The notes below the pieces were generated by a model that worked only from the letters and a program-made list of their open reading frames with translations, did no database searches and had not been told where the DNA came from. From contig NZ_PVEO01000011.1 of the NCBI RefSeq assembly GCF_002973595.1, positions 1 to 64,000 of the forward strand: a stretch of 64,000 bases of DNA. Reading direction: 5' to 3'. Both the position numbers and the translations under genes were made by a program. Shown piece by piece: positions 1 through 7,894 of this stretch; the stretch's first letter is position 1, and each line of letters opens with the position of its first letter. The DNA comes from Jejuia pallidilutea. GTDB taxonomy: Bacteria > Bacteroidota > Bacteroidia > Flavobacteriales > Flavobacteriaceae.

Positions 1-82
1 CCAGTTTATCAATATCATTACATTGAGCAAATCCATTGACTGAAATCAGAAAGATTATTAATATGCTAAAAGTTTGTTTCAT
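1..82 (-). CDS. Secreted protein of unknown function, N-terminus only
   Basis: Reading the minus strand from an ATG at 82 gives 27 codons before the window edge. The residues begin MKQTFSILIIFLISVNGFAQ and continue CNDIDKL. This is a textbook Bacteroidota signal peptide: one Lys, a hydrophobic core, and cleavage after FAQ. The protein is therefore probably exported to the periplasm or cell surface. Nothing of the mature domain is visible, so no function can be given. It lies downstream of the tyrosine recombinase on the same strand, across a gap of about 140 bp with no clear terminator. Confidence 0.6.
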   Translation of the reverse strand, partial: MKQTFSILIIFLISVNGFAQCNDIDKL

Positions 83-223
83 TATTATTGCCAACTTAAT
101 TATATAAATGGTTGAAAACCCTATATCCTGTCATTTGGGAAGGATAACGATGGTTTTTTGTTGTTTTTATCATCGTTATTAATTCAAGATTTCTAAAACC
201 ATAATATAAATATACATCCTTTC

Positions 224-1351
224 TTACATACTATCAAACGGATTCTTAATTTCTTTTAAATTTGTAGTAGAAACATGCGTGTAAATCATAGTAGTTTTGG
301 GGCTACTGTGTCCTAAAAGCTCCTGTATATACCTTATATCTGTACCACTTTCTAATAAATGTGTTGCAAAACTATGCCGCAGCGTATGCAACGTACCTTG
401 CTTCTGTATACCCGATTGACGTAAAGATTTTCTAAAAACCTCACGTGCACTAACCTGTGTATATGGCTTGCCAGAACGTCCTTCAAATAAGTAAAAATCC
501 GGACTGTAGTGTCTTAAATAAGTATCTATTAAAGGGAATAAGTTTTTAGACAAAAGTGTATAACGATCCTTCCTACCCTTAGCCGATTTTATATGAATTA
601 AAGAACGCTCATAGTCTATATCGTTAATTTTTAATTGCAAAGCCTCACCTATACGCAATCCAGCCGAATACACAAGAACTAGCAATACTTTGTGTTTTAA
701 ATTCTTTGTAACGTCTATTAAGCGTTTAACTTCTTCCTTAGTAAAAACCGTAGGTAGTTTTTTGTCCTTATTAGGGCGTTTTATATCTAGCTCGTCAACC
801 ATAATGCCCTTAAAATCCATAAAATGCTTAATACCACTAATACATTGGTTTTGGTAAGAAACCGATTTTTTAGCATTAAAAATAAAATCGTAGTTAAACT
901 GCTCTATGGTTCTAGAAGTAATAGTTTCCAAATCCTTATAAATCATATATCGTAAAAAAAGTTTAGTTACTTCAGTATAGGTAAGTACAGTATTTGCACT
1001 AAAGCGTTTTTGCTCCAACCAGCGTTTAAACTGTTGCAATTCTTCAATTTGTTCGTTAGCGGGTTGTGGTAGTTTACTTATTAATTCAGGTGTTTTAGTA
1101 CTCAAATCTTCCGTTTTACCTACCTTTTTAAAAGCACTATAATCAACAAACCAATTTTGTTTTCTAAAATAAAGGAATAAATTGTGTATTTCCTCTGTAC
1201 TATATGGTATATAAAAAGTTCTGTAGGTTTTACTCCATCTTACGTTGTTATAAGACTTTACAACATCTTTTACAGCCACATTATATTCAAATTTTATAGC
1301 AATATGCTTTTTTTGTTTATGCCATAAAGGTTCTAAGGTAATAGTAGTCAT
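224..1351 (-). CDS. Tyrosine recombinase (XerC/D-like phage-type integrase)
   Basis: A 375-residue site-specific recombinase. The catalytic domain (about residues 200-375) keeps the whole active site: Arg233 in GLRIGEAL, the beta-hairpin Lys in GRKDRY (about 261), His322 and Arg325 in HTLRH, His348 in LLGHSS and the nucleophile Tyr357 in IYTHVS. A core-binding SAM-like domain spans about residues 100-185. In front of it lie about 100 extra residues, so the protein is longer than housekeeping XerC/XerD (about 300 residues). I recognise this layout from Flavobacteriaceae chromosomes but cannot name its target site. It could be a lineage-specific Xer paralogue or a remnant of an integrative element. 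No attachment-site duplication or cargo is seen beside it. It lies 148 bp downstream of the sua5 gene on the same strand. Confidence 0.9.
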   Translation of the reverse strand: MTTITLEPLWHKQKKHIAIKFEYNVAVKDVVKSYNNVRWSKTYRTFYIPYSTEEIHNLFLYFRKQNWFVDYSAFKKVGKTEDLSTKTPELISKLPQPANEQIEELQQFKRWLEQKRFSANTVLTYTEVTKLFLRYMIYKDLETITSRTIEQFNYDFIFNAKKSVSYQNQCISGIKHFMDFKGIMVDELDIKRPNKDKKLPTVFTKEEVKRLIDVTKNLKHKVLLVLVYSAGLRIGEALQLKINDIDYERSLIHIKSAKGRKDRYTLLSKNLFPLIDTYLRHYSPDFYLFEGRSGKPYTQVSAREVFRKSLRQSGIQKQGTLHTLRHSFATHLLESGTDIRYIQELLGHSSPKTTMIYTHVSTTNLKEIKNPFDSM

Positions 1352-1499
1352 TGCAATACTTCTAAAAAAACCTTTAAGATAAAAATATTTTTAAAATGAA
1401 ATAAAAATCAACTATTATTTTGTAAAATAAATCTTCTTTTTTCTGTAAATTTTAATGGTATGGTAAGTGTAACTAAAAATACAGAGCGTTTACTTTTTT

Positions 1500-2462
1500 T
1501 TATATTGTATGTGCTGCACGCTGCAACCTGTCGTTTACAGATGTGCCTAAACCGTAATCTGGGAAAATTTCAGCAATAATAATATCTAAATGCAATGAGT
1601 CTAATTGGTGAAGGGCGTCATATAGTTTTGAAGTTGCTTCTGTCATATCACCAGTTTCAGATAATACAATTTGATGTTTAATAGCAATATTATCAATACG
1701 GTTTTTGAATGATAAAACACCAATACGTTTGTTGCGGTACTTTTCAAGATCTTTAACAATATTGCTAGACAATACGGTTAGGGTTGAAGGCGCATAGTGT
1801 TTCTCCAACATTCCAGGAGCATCAGGATTAATTTCCTTTTTGTTTTTAATTGCTATTTCGCCAATAACGGCTTTAATATCTTCAACAGAAATTGAGCCCA
1901 AACGGTAAATTATTGGATCGTTATTTTCAAAACCAATAATGGTAGATTCAATACCATTTTTGCAGGCGCCACCTTCTAAAACCATTTGTATAGTATCTCT
2001 AAAATAGTTTTCTACATGTTGCGCTGTGGTAGGACTAATTCTATTAAAAGGATTTGCGCTTGGTGCTGCTAAAGGAAACGGCAATTGCTTTAAAAGTTCT
2101 AAAGTAATGGGGTGATTTGGCACACGTACCGCAACCGTATTTTTTCCAGCGGTTATTACATCGGGAATGGTATCTTTTTTTGGTAATACCAAAGTTAAAG
2201 GTCCTGGCCAAAAAGCATTAGCTAGTTGTTGTGCTTTTTTAGGAATGTGGCTAACAATAGTGGCTAAATATTCGGGAGACTGAATATGTACAATTAGCGG
2301 GTTAAAAAAAGGGCGTTGTTTAGTATTAAAAATAGCCTTAATTGCTTTCTCGCTATAAATATTTCCGGCGAGACCGTATACGGTTTCGGTAGGTATAGCA
2401 ACCAATTCTTCGTTTTGCAATAAAGCTACGGCTTTTTTTATGTCTTTTGAAATGATACCCAT
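1500..2462 (-). CDS. sua5: L-threonylcarbamoyladenylate synthase (Sua5/YrdC family)
   Basis: 320 residues. The family makes threonylcarbamoyl-AMP from Thr, bicarbonate and ATP, the first step of the t6A37 tRNA modification. The N-terminal YrdC/TsaC domain (about residues 5-190) carries ETVYGLAGN, KQRPFFNPLIVHI and PSANPFNRISPT, which match the substrate-binding motifs. The remaining 120 or so residues form the Sua5-specific C-terminal domain, so this is the long Sua5 type, not the short TsaC type. The ATG at 2462 gives a sensible N-terminus (MGIISKDIKKAVALL) with no signal peptide, as expected for a cytoplasmic enzyme. It is divergent from ygiQ, with the structured element at 2538-2631 between them. 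Confidence 0.93.
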   Translation of the reverse strand: MGIISKDIKKAVALLQNEELVAIPTETVYGLAGNIYSEKAIKAIFNTKQRPFFNPLIVHIQSPEYLATIVSHIPKKAQQLANAFWPGPLTLVLPKKDTIPDVITAGKNTVAVRVPNHPITLELLKQLPFPLAAPSANPFNRISPTTAQHVENYFRDTIQMVLEGGACKNGIESTIIGFENNDPIIYRLGSISVEDIKAVIGEIAIKNKKEINPDAPGMLEKHYAPSTLTVLSSNIVKDLEKYRNKRIGVLSFKNRIDNIAIKHQIVLSETGDMTEATSKLYDALHQLDSLHLDIIIAEIFPDYGLGTSVNDRLQRAAHTI

Positions 2463-2537
2463 TAGCGATAAATAGTTTGCAAAACTAGTTAAAAAAATAA
2501 TGTGATTTTAGTTTGAAAAACAGAATGCTGGCAAATA

Positions 2538-2631
2538 GGCCCGCGTTAGGGATTGCAGTGGAAAGCCCATAGCCCGAGGAAGGAGGCGCGAGGACTTACC
2601 CTGAGGCTAACGAAGGTAAGGTGTAACGCCC
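2538..2631. ncRNA. GC-rich structured intergenic element (candidate RNA or dispersed repeat)
   Basis: This stretch is much richer in G and C than the flanking DNA and encodes no protein. GCGTTA at 2543-2548 can pair with TAACGC at 2624-2629 to close the element. CTTACC at 2595-2600 pairs with GGTAAG at 2615-2620 to make an inner hairpin, and GGG/CCC tracts around 2549-2575 can form another helix. From memory, similar segments starting GCCCGCGTTAGGGATTG recur between genes in Flavobacteriaceae. They may correspond to a catalogued Bacteroidota RNA motif such as flavo-1, but I cannot confirm that. The strand is undetermined. It lies about 40 bp upstream of the ygiQ promoter. Confidence 0.5.
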
Positions 2632-2671
2632 AAAATAATAATCTTAAAATGTAGGTGCTGTATTTTTTGTG

Positions 2672-2679
2672 TATTTTTG
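2672..2679 (+). promoter_or_regulatory. Bacteroidota -7 box TATTTTTG before ygiQ
   Basis: A perfect TAnnTTTG match ends 7 bp before the ATG at 2687. A transcript from it would begin almost at the start codon, so the upstream GTG at 2669 cannot be the usual start. No convincing -33 TTG is seen. Confidence 0.45.
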
Positions 2680-2686
2680 CAGCGCT

Positions 2687-4636
2687 ATGCAAGAGTTAAA
2701 ACTTTCCAGTTGGTTGCCTACCACAAACAAAGAGGTGAAAATACGCGGATGGGATGCGCTAGACGTTATTCTGTTTAGTGGCGATGCCTATGTAGATCAT
2801 CCTTCGTTTGGGCCTGCAGTAATTGGTCGTATTTTAGAAAGCTATGGCTTGCGTGTTGCCATTGTGCCGCAACCCAATGTAAACGATAATCTTCAGGATT
2901 TTGTAAAATTAGGAGCTCCAAAATTGTTTTTTGGTGTTACGGGCGGTTGTATGGATCCTATGATTAGTAATTACACGGCCAGTAAAAAACGACGCGATAA
3001 AGACGCCTACACACCAAATGGTGATATTGGGTTTCGGCCCGATTATGCTACTACGGTATATTCTAATATTTTAAAAGAAAAATGGCCAAATGTTCCTATT
3101 TTAATTGGTGGTATTGAAGCATCGTTACGTCGTGTTACACACTACGATTATTGGAGCGATAAACTTATGCCTACAATTTTAGAAACCTCTAAAGCAGATA
3201 TGCTGGTGTATGGCATGGGCGAGCAACCGCTGCGCGAAGTGGTGCGGTTACTACAAAAAGGTGTGCCATTTTCTAGTATAACAACCGTTAAACAAACTGC
3301 GGTTTTATTGGATACGAATGCTAAAATACCTAAAAACAGTAATTGGGAAGATGTTGAAATTGTATCGCACGAGCGATGCTTAAAGGATAAAAAAGCCTAT
3401 GCTTCTAACTTTAAAATAATAGAGCAGGAAAGTAATAAACTGGCGGCACGACGTATTTTTCAGAAGGTAGGCAACAAAACGTTAATGATTAATCCGCCAT
3501 ATCCTACAATGACAGAAGCGGAGATTGATGCCTCTTTTGAGTTGCCATACACACGGTTACCACATCCAAAATACAATAAACGAGGCCCTATTCCTGCTTA
3601 CGAAATGATTAAGTTTTCCATTAATATACACCGTGGATGTTTTGGAGGCTGTAGTTTTTGTACCATTTCTGCGCATCAAGGTAAGTTTATTGCGTCTCGT
3701 AGTCAGGAGTCTGTTCTGCGTGAAGTAGATACTGTAGCTAATATGCCAGATTTTAAAGGATATTTGAGCGATATTGGTGGCCCTAGTGCCAATATGTATA
3801 AAATGAAAGGTAAGGTACAAGAAATTTGCGACAAGTGTGTGGCGCCGTCTTGTATTTCGCCTGTAATTTGTAGTAATTTAGATACCTCTCATAAGCCGTT
3901 AACAGAATTATATCAGGCGGTTGATAGTCATCCAAAAATTAAAAAATCTTTTATTGGTAGTGGTATTCGCCACGATATGTTAGTGCCAGAGTTTAATAAA
4001 AATGCCGACCCTAAAGAGCTAGACGATTATACCGAAGAGGTAATGACCAAACACGTTTCTGGGCGTTTAAAAGTGGCACCAGAACATACTAGCGATCCGG
4101 TTTTGAAATTAATGCGAAAACCATCGTTTAGCTATTTTCATAAGTTTAAAGAGCGTTTTGATAAGATTAATATTAAGAAGGGGCTGAAGTTACAATTAAT
4201 TCCTTATTTCATTTCAAATCACCCAGCTTGTGAAGTAGAAGATATGGCAAATTTAGCAGCCGAAACCAAAGATATGGGCTTTCAGTTAGAGCAAGTACAA
4301 GGGTTTACGCCTACACCTATGACGGTGGCTACGGTTATTTATTACAGTGGTTACCATCCGTACACACTTAAAAAGGTAAATACGCCTAAAACACGAAAAG
4401 AGAAAGATGAGCAACATCGTTTTTTCTTTTGGTATAAAGATGAAAACAAAGCATGGATAAAAAATACCTTGAATAAATTGGGGCGTAAAGATTTGTTAGA
4501 CGTTTTGCTTCCTAAAAAAGACGAAAAGTGGCGTAAAAACAAACCCGGAAAACCCAAGCATACTTTTGATGATGCAGTACCTTTCAATCAACGTAAAAAT
4601 AAGGCTAAGTTTAAGAGTAAGAAGAAGCGTAGATAA
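2687..4636 (+). CDS. YgiQ family radical SAM protein
   Basis: About 649 residues from the ATG at 2687 (MQELKLSSWLPTTNKEVKIRG). An in-frame GTG at 2669 would add six residues, but it lies inside the -10-type box. The N-terminal YgiQ domain (about residues 1-290) precedes a radical SAM core whose 4Fe-4S motif CFGGCSFC (CxxxCxxC, about residues 318-325) binds the cluster that cleaves S-adenosylmethionine. The C-terminus is basic and low in complexity (KKDEKWRKNKPGKPKH, ending KSKKKRR), as is usual in the family. The substrate of YgiQ proteins is not established to my knowledge. The gene is monocistronic and converges on the S9 peptidase gene across a shared terminator. Confidence 0.92.
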   Translation: MQELKLSSWLPTTNKEVKIRGWDALDVILFSGDAYVDHPSFGPAVIGRILESYGLRVAIVPQPNVNDNLQDFVKLGAPKLFFGVTGGCMDPMISNYTASKKRRDKDAYTPNGDIGFRPDYATTVYSNILKEKWPNVPILIGGIEASLRRVTHYDYWSDKLMPTILETSKADMLVYGMGEQPLREVVRLLQKGVPFSSITTVKQTAVLLDTNAKIPKNSNWEDVEIVSHERCLKDKKAYASNFKIIEQESNKLAARRIFQKVGNKTLMINPPYPTMTEAEIDASFELPYTRLPHPKYNKRGPIPAYEMIKFSINIHRGCFGGCSFCTISAHQGKFIASRSQESVLREVDTVANMPDFKGYLSDIGGPSANMYKMKGKVQEICDKCVAPSCISPVICSNLDTSHKPLTELYQAVDSHPKIKKSFIGSGIRHDMLVPEFNKNADPKELDDYTEEVMTKHVSGRLKVAPEHTSDPVLKLMRKPSFSYFHKFKERFDKINIKKGLKLQLIPYFISNHPACEVEDMANLAAETKDMGFQLEQVQGFTPTPMTVATVIYYSGYHPYTLKKVNTPKTRKEKDEQHRFFFWYKDENKAWIKNTLNKLGRKDLLDVLLPKKDEKWRKNKPGKPKHTFDDAVPFNQRKNKAKFKSKKKRR

Positions 4637-4639
4637 ATT

Positions 4640-4707
4640 TTTGGTTAACAATAAAAAGTTACAACACATTCATTATAAAAACTTCTGAATAACTTTTTTT
4701 AACCAAA
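4640..4707. terminator. Bidirectional terminator between ygiQ and the S9 peptidase
   Basis: TTTGGTTAA (4640-4648) is complementary to TTAACCAAA (4699-4707). Inside it, AAAAAGTTA pairs with TAACTTTTT. The stem lies in the 74-bp gap between two convergent genes and has T-rich tracts on both sides. The loop is long (about 30 nt), which lowers confidence. Confidence 0.5.
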
Positions 4708-4710
4708 GCT

Positions 4711-7488
4711 CTAATTTCGCTCCAACAGTTCATAGCCTTGGTTGATGCCTTTTTCAACTGCAGGAACACCGCGTTCCATCCACACAGGTTTTGGAGCTCC
4801 TTTTAAATAATAATCGAAAAATTGGGCCATCCTTATATTAAAATCTTTTCTGTTTTGATATTTTAATGGCCAGTGAGGTTCTTCATTATAATTTAAAAAC
4901 CACGAGGGTTTCCCAAGACGCCTTAAGCTTACAAAAAATTCAATGCCCTGATACCATGGTACATGTCCATCGGCATCATTATTCATAATTAGTAAGGGTG
5001 TATTAATTTTATCGATATTAAAAATTGGTGAGTTTTCTATATATCGCATAGGGTATTCCCATGGTGTTCCTCCAATTCTACTTTGTGTATGTTCGTATTG
5101 AAACTGCCTGCTTAACCCCGTCCACCATCGTATGCCGCCATAAGCACTAATCATATTTGGTACAGGAGCACCACTTTCAGCAGCTTTAAAAATATCTGTT
5201 TTAGTCACCAAATATGCTATTTGATATCCTCCCCAGCTGTGACCTTGTACACCTATATTATCTTTATCAATAAATCCTTTATCAATTAAATTTGTAACAC
5301 CAGGTATAACACAATTATAGGCACTCTCCCCAGGGTAGCCAATGCGATATTCTATATCTGGATTAAAAATTACATAACCACGACTTGTATAAAAGCTGTA
5401 ATTTATAGTAGATCTTCCAAAGGAAGGCGCACGATGGTTGTGTAGCCTATCAGAATAACGCTCGTAAAAATTAACAATCATTGGGTACTTTTTATTCGGA
5501 TTGAAATTTTCGGGTTTTGCCAATAAACCTTTTAGTTGTTTCCCATCTAGCGAGGTCCATTCAATAAGTTCTATAGTGCCCCAATTAAAATCCTTTTGTT
5601 GTGGGTTTGCATCGCTTAAAATAGTTTGTTTTTTAAAATCTAGATTGCTCAACCTTAAATTAGGGAATTCTTCAAAGGATTCTCTAGTAAATAAAAGTGA
5701 ATTTGCGCGTTCTGCCTTAGCAGATATTTTATATGTATATGGCCCTTTTACAAGCTGTTTTAATTTGTTGTTTTTTGGATTAAACTCGGCAAAACCAGCT
5801 TCTTTGGTGTCTTCGTTAAATGTTGATAAAAGCCAATTGGAATTGGTACTAATAAAATCTACATCGTTATCTAACTTTATGTAACGATACACTGTTTTTG
5901 AGTCTCTACCATTTGTTAGGTTAACCGATGTACCGGTATCTGGGTTGTATTTCCAAATGTCGTAACGATCGTATAATAGTATAGATTTGTCCGATTCCGT
6001 CCAACCAGCTAATCCATAAGAACTTGGATGTTTTGGGGAGTCGTTTAACTCATCATAAAACAGTTTGCCTTTGGTAATGGTATTGTATGTTTTTGTTTCA
6101 ATATTATAGGTAAACCAAGAGCTATCAATTGCCTTGTAACCATATGCATATTTTGCTTTTGGACTAAGGTTTGCATTTGCAACTGCTTTAAATGCCATTT
6201 GTTGTTGGCCAGTTTTTATATTAACGGTTGCAAAATCTCGTAGTCTCATACCGCTCCATTGGCTTTCTAACTCATAAGGTGTTTTAGTACTTACCAATGC
6301 TATATTGGCATTACCTTTTTTTGTTGTTTTAGCATCTGGAAATTCCTTGGTTTCAATTTGTATGGTTTTGTTGGCGTTAAAATCGTAAACTGTTTGATAC
6401 GATTTTATGGTATCATTTTTTACCTGTAATTCTTGAACGGTATAAAGTCTGGGTTCGTTATATGTCCAAACTTCAACATTAACAATCTCATCTTTAAGCA
6501 ATGTTGTATCCTTTAAAATTGGAGGTGTTCTTAACCCAAAGTATAATTTAGAGTCGTCTTCTGAAAACTGTAATGTACCATGGGGCGATACTAAATAACC
6601 TTTAGGCGTAGACGTGTTGCTGTGAAGTTGTACAGCTACATCCTTACCTTCTTCCCATGTGTACAACGCGTTGGGTCTTACTTGTGTTTTGGTAGTATCG
6701 GTATCTACTACAAACGCAAACCTTTTGCCCGTTTCGCTGAATTGCAGTTGTGAATATTTTGCTTTTACCGATGTAAAAGGTTTTATTAATTTACTATTCG
6801 CGAAATTGTAAATAAATACACCCTCGTTAGCATGATCTTTTTCGCCAGTACTTGCAAATGCTAATCGTTCTGCTTTTTTAGCAAAGGTATATTTGGTAAC
6901 GTATTTAAAAGTGTCTTGAGCTTTTGTGTTTAAATTTCGGGTAACTAAATGAAATCCATTTTTATCGCTTACCTTTTTTTCTTTTGCACTAGTTTTAGAA
7001 CTGTCTGTCGTTTTTAAGTTTTCATTTGTTTTTAAGTCCTCCAAAAAATAAGCAATGTATCCCGACCATTTTTCTGGCAAACTATACGATTTTACATTAG
7101 GAATTTTAGTTAGCGCTTTGGTATTAAGGTTGTATATGGCCAAAGTGTCTTTTGGAAACTTATTTTTTTTAACCTTTTTACGTTTCATGTCGTCAACCGT
7201 TTCTTTTAAAGGTTTTATGGTAAAGGTTAGAAATTTAGAATCGTATGTAAATTTCCCGTTAGAAGCGCTGTAGTATTTCAATAAGGTTTCTCCTTGTTTA
7301 GATTTTAGAATTACATAGCTATCAGAGTTTTCTTGTGCTAAATCGTAAACAACAAATTCGCCATTGGGCGAAATTTTATCGTTTTTAATAGATTTCCAAA
7401 GTGCCACATCTTGGTGGTCTAACACTTTTTTTTGCGCTGTGGAAGTTAATGAGAGAAATAGAAGCAGAAATACCAATGTGAATCGCAT
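4711..7488 (-). CDS. S9 family (prolyl oligopeptidase-type) serine peptidase, secreted
   Basis: 925 residues. A signal peptide (MRFTLVFLLLFLSLTSTAQ) directs export, probably to the periplasm. A long N-terminal region (about residues 25-620) should form the beta-propeller that gates access. The C-terminal alpha/beta-hydrolase domain (about 640-900) has the nucleophile Ser in GHSWGGY (about 750), the acid Asp in NNDADGHVPW (about 838) and the catalytic His in NEEPHWP (about 872). The full triad predicts an active peptidase cutting short peptides, by family most likely after proline or a related residue; the exact specificity cannot be read from sequence. The gene appears to stand alone, with more than 400 bp of non-coding sequence upstream. 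Confidence 0.92.
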   Translation of the reverse strand: MRFTLVFLLLFLSLTSTAQKKVLDHQDVALWKSIKNDKISPNGEFVVYDLAQENSDSYVILKSKQGETLLKYYSASNGKFTYDSKFLTFTIKPLKETVDDMKRKKVKKNKFPKDTLAIYNLNTKALTKIPNVKSYSLPEKWSGYIAYFLEDLKTNENLKTTDSSKTSAKEKKVSDKNGFHLVTRNLNTKAQDTFKYVTKYTFAKKAERLAFASTGEKDHANEGVFIYNFANSKLIKPFTSVKAKYSQLQFSETGKRFAFVVDTDTTKTQVRPNALYTWEEGKDVAVQLHSNTSTPKGYLVSPHGTLQFSEDDSKLYFGLRTPPILKDTTLLKDEIVNVEVWTYNEPRLYTVQELQVKNDTIKSYQTVYDFNANKTIQIETKEFPDAKTTKKGNANIALVSTKTPYELESQWSGMRLRDFATVNIKTGQQQMAFKAVANANLSPKAKYAYGYKAIDSSWFTYNIETKTYNTITKGKLFYDELNDSPKHPSSYGLAGWTESDKSILLYDRYDIWKYNPDTGTSVNLTNGRDSKTVYRYIKLDNDVDFISTNSNWLLSTFNEDTKEAGFAEFNPKNNKLKQLVKGPYTYKISAKAERANSLLFTRESFEEFPNLRLSNLDFKKQTILSDANPQQKDFNWGTIELIEWTSLDGKQLKGLLAKPENFNPNKKYPMIVNFYERYSDRLHNHRAPSFGRSTINYSFYTSRGYVIFNPDIEYRIGYPGESAYNCVIPGVTNLIDKGFIDKDNIGVQGHSWGGYQIAYLVTKTDIFKAAESGAPVPNMISAYGGIRWWTGLSRQFQYEHTQSRIGGTPWEYPMRYIENSPIFNIDKINTPLLIMNNDADGHVPWYQGIEFFVSLRRLGKPSWFLNYNEEPHWPLKYQNRKDFNIRMAQFFDYYLKGAPKPVWMERGVPAVEKGINQGYELLERN

Positions 7489-7894
7489 AAACGAGAATTT
7501 AAAAATTAGATAAAGAAGTCATCTCTATTTTTTCTAGTCCCTAAAAAATCACCATAACTTATTCATATTTCAGCTATTTTTAAGAAGTATTAAGGCTATA
7601 ATTTTCAAAAATAGTTTTATCTAAATAAATTCGTTCTGATTTTCGGTTAAAAACAAAAGTCAAGATGAGTTCAAATATAATAAACTCATCTTGATTATTA
7701 GGAGATAGAAAACGTTATGAGGTTTCAATTCATTTGAATAATTAAGGAGGTTATTTTCTTTTTTCTTTGAAATTTATAACCCAATAGCACAAAAGAATGC
7801 ACTTGAACATAACTGTTTGAAAAAGGGTAAAATCAATAACTCTAAATTTACCTTAAAAAATGAAAACACGTTTAGGTTTGTTAAATGTTGTAGT
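7489..7894. other. 406-bp AT-rich intergenic region
   Basis: This region separates the S9 peptidase from polA, both on the minus strand. No convincing coding sequence is present. It contains the 12-bp perfect hairpin at 7660-7694, which probably ends polA transcription, and must also hold the S9 promoter. I could not pick out a clean TAnnTTTG box for that promoter. Confidence 0.6.
7660..7694 (-). terminator. Probable polA terminator hairpin
   Basis: TCAAGATGAGTT (7660-7671) and AACTCATCTTGA (7683-7694) form a perfect 12-bp stem with an 11-nt loop. On the minus strand the stem is followed by CTTTTGTTTTT, which fits an intrinsic terminator placed about 200 nt after the polA stop codon. Confidence 0.6.

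Noticed and set aside
224-2462. Integrase taken as the edge of a genomic island or prophage
   Set aside because: The neighbours are a housekeeping tRNA-modification gene and a secreted protein; no att repeats, phage genes or composition shift are seen inside the window.
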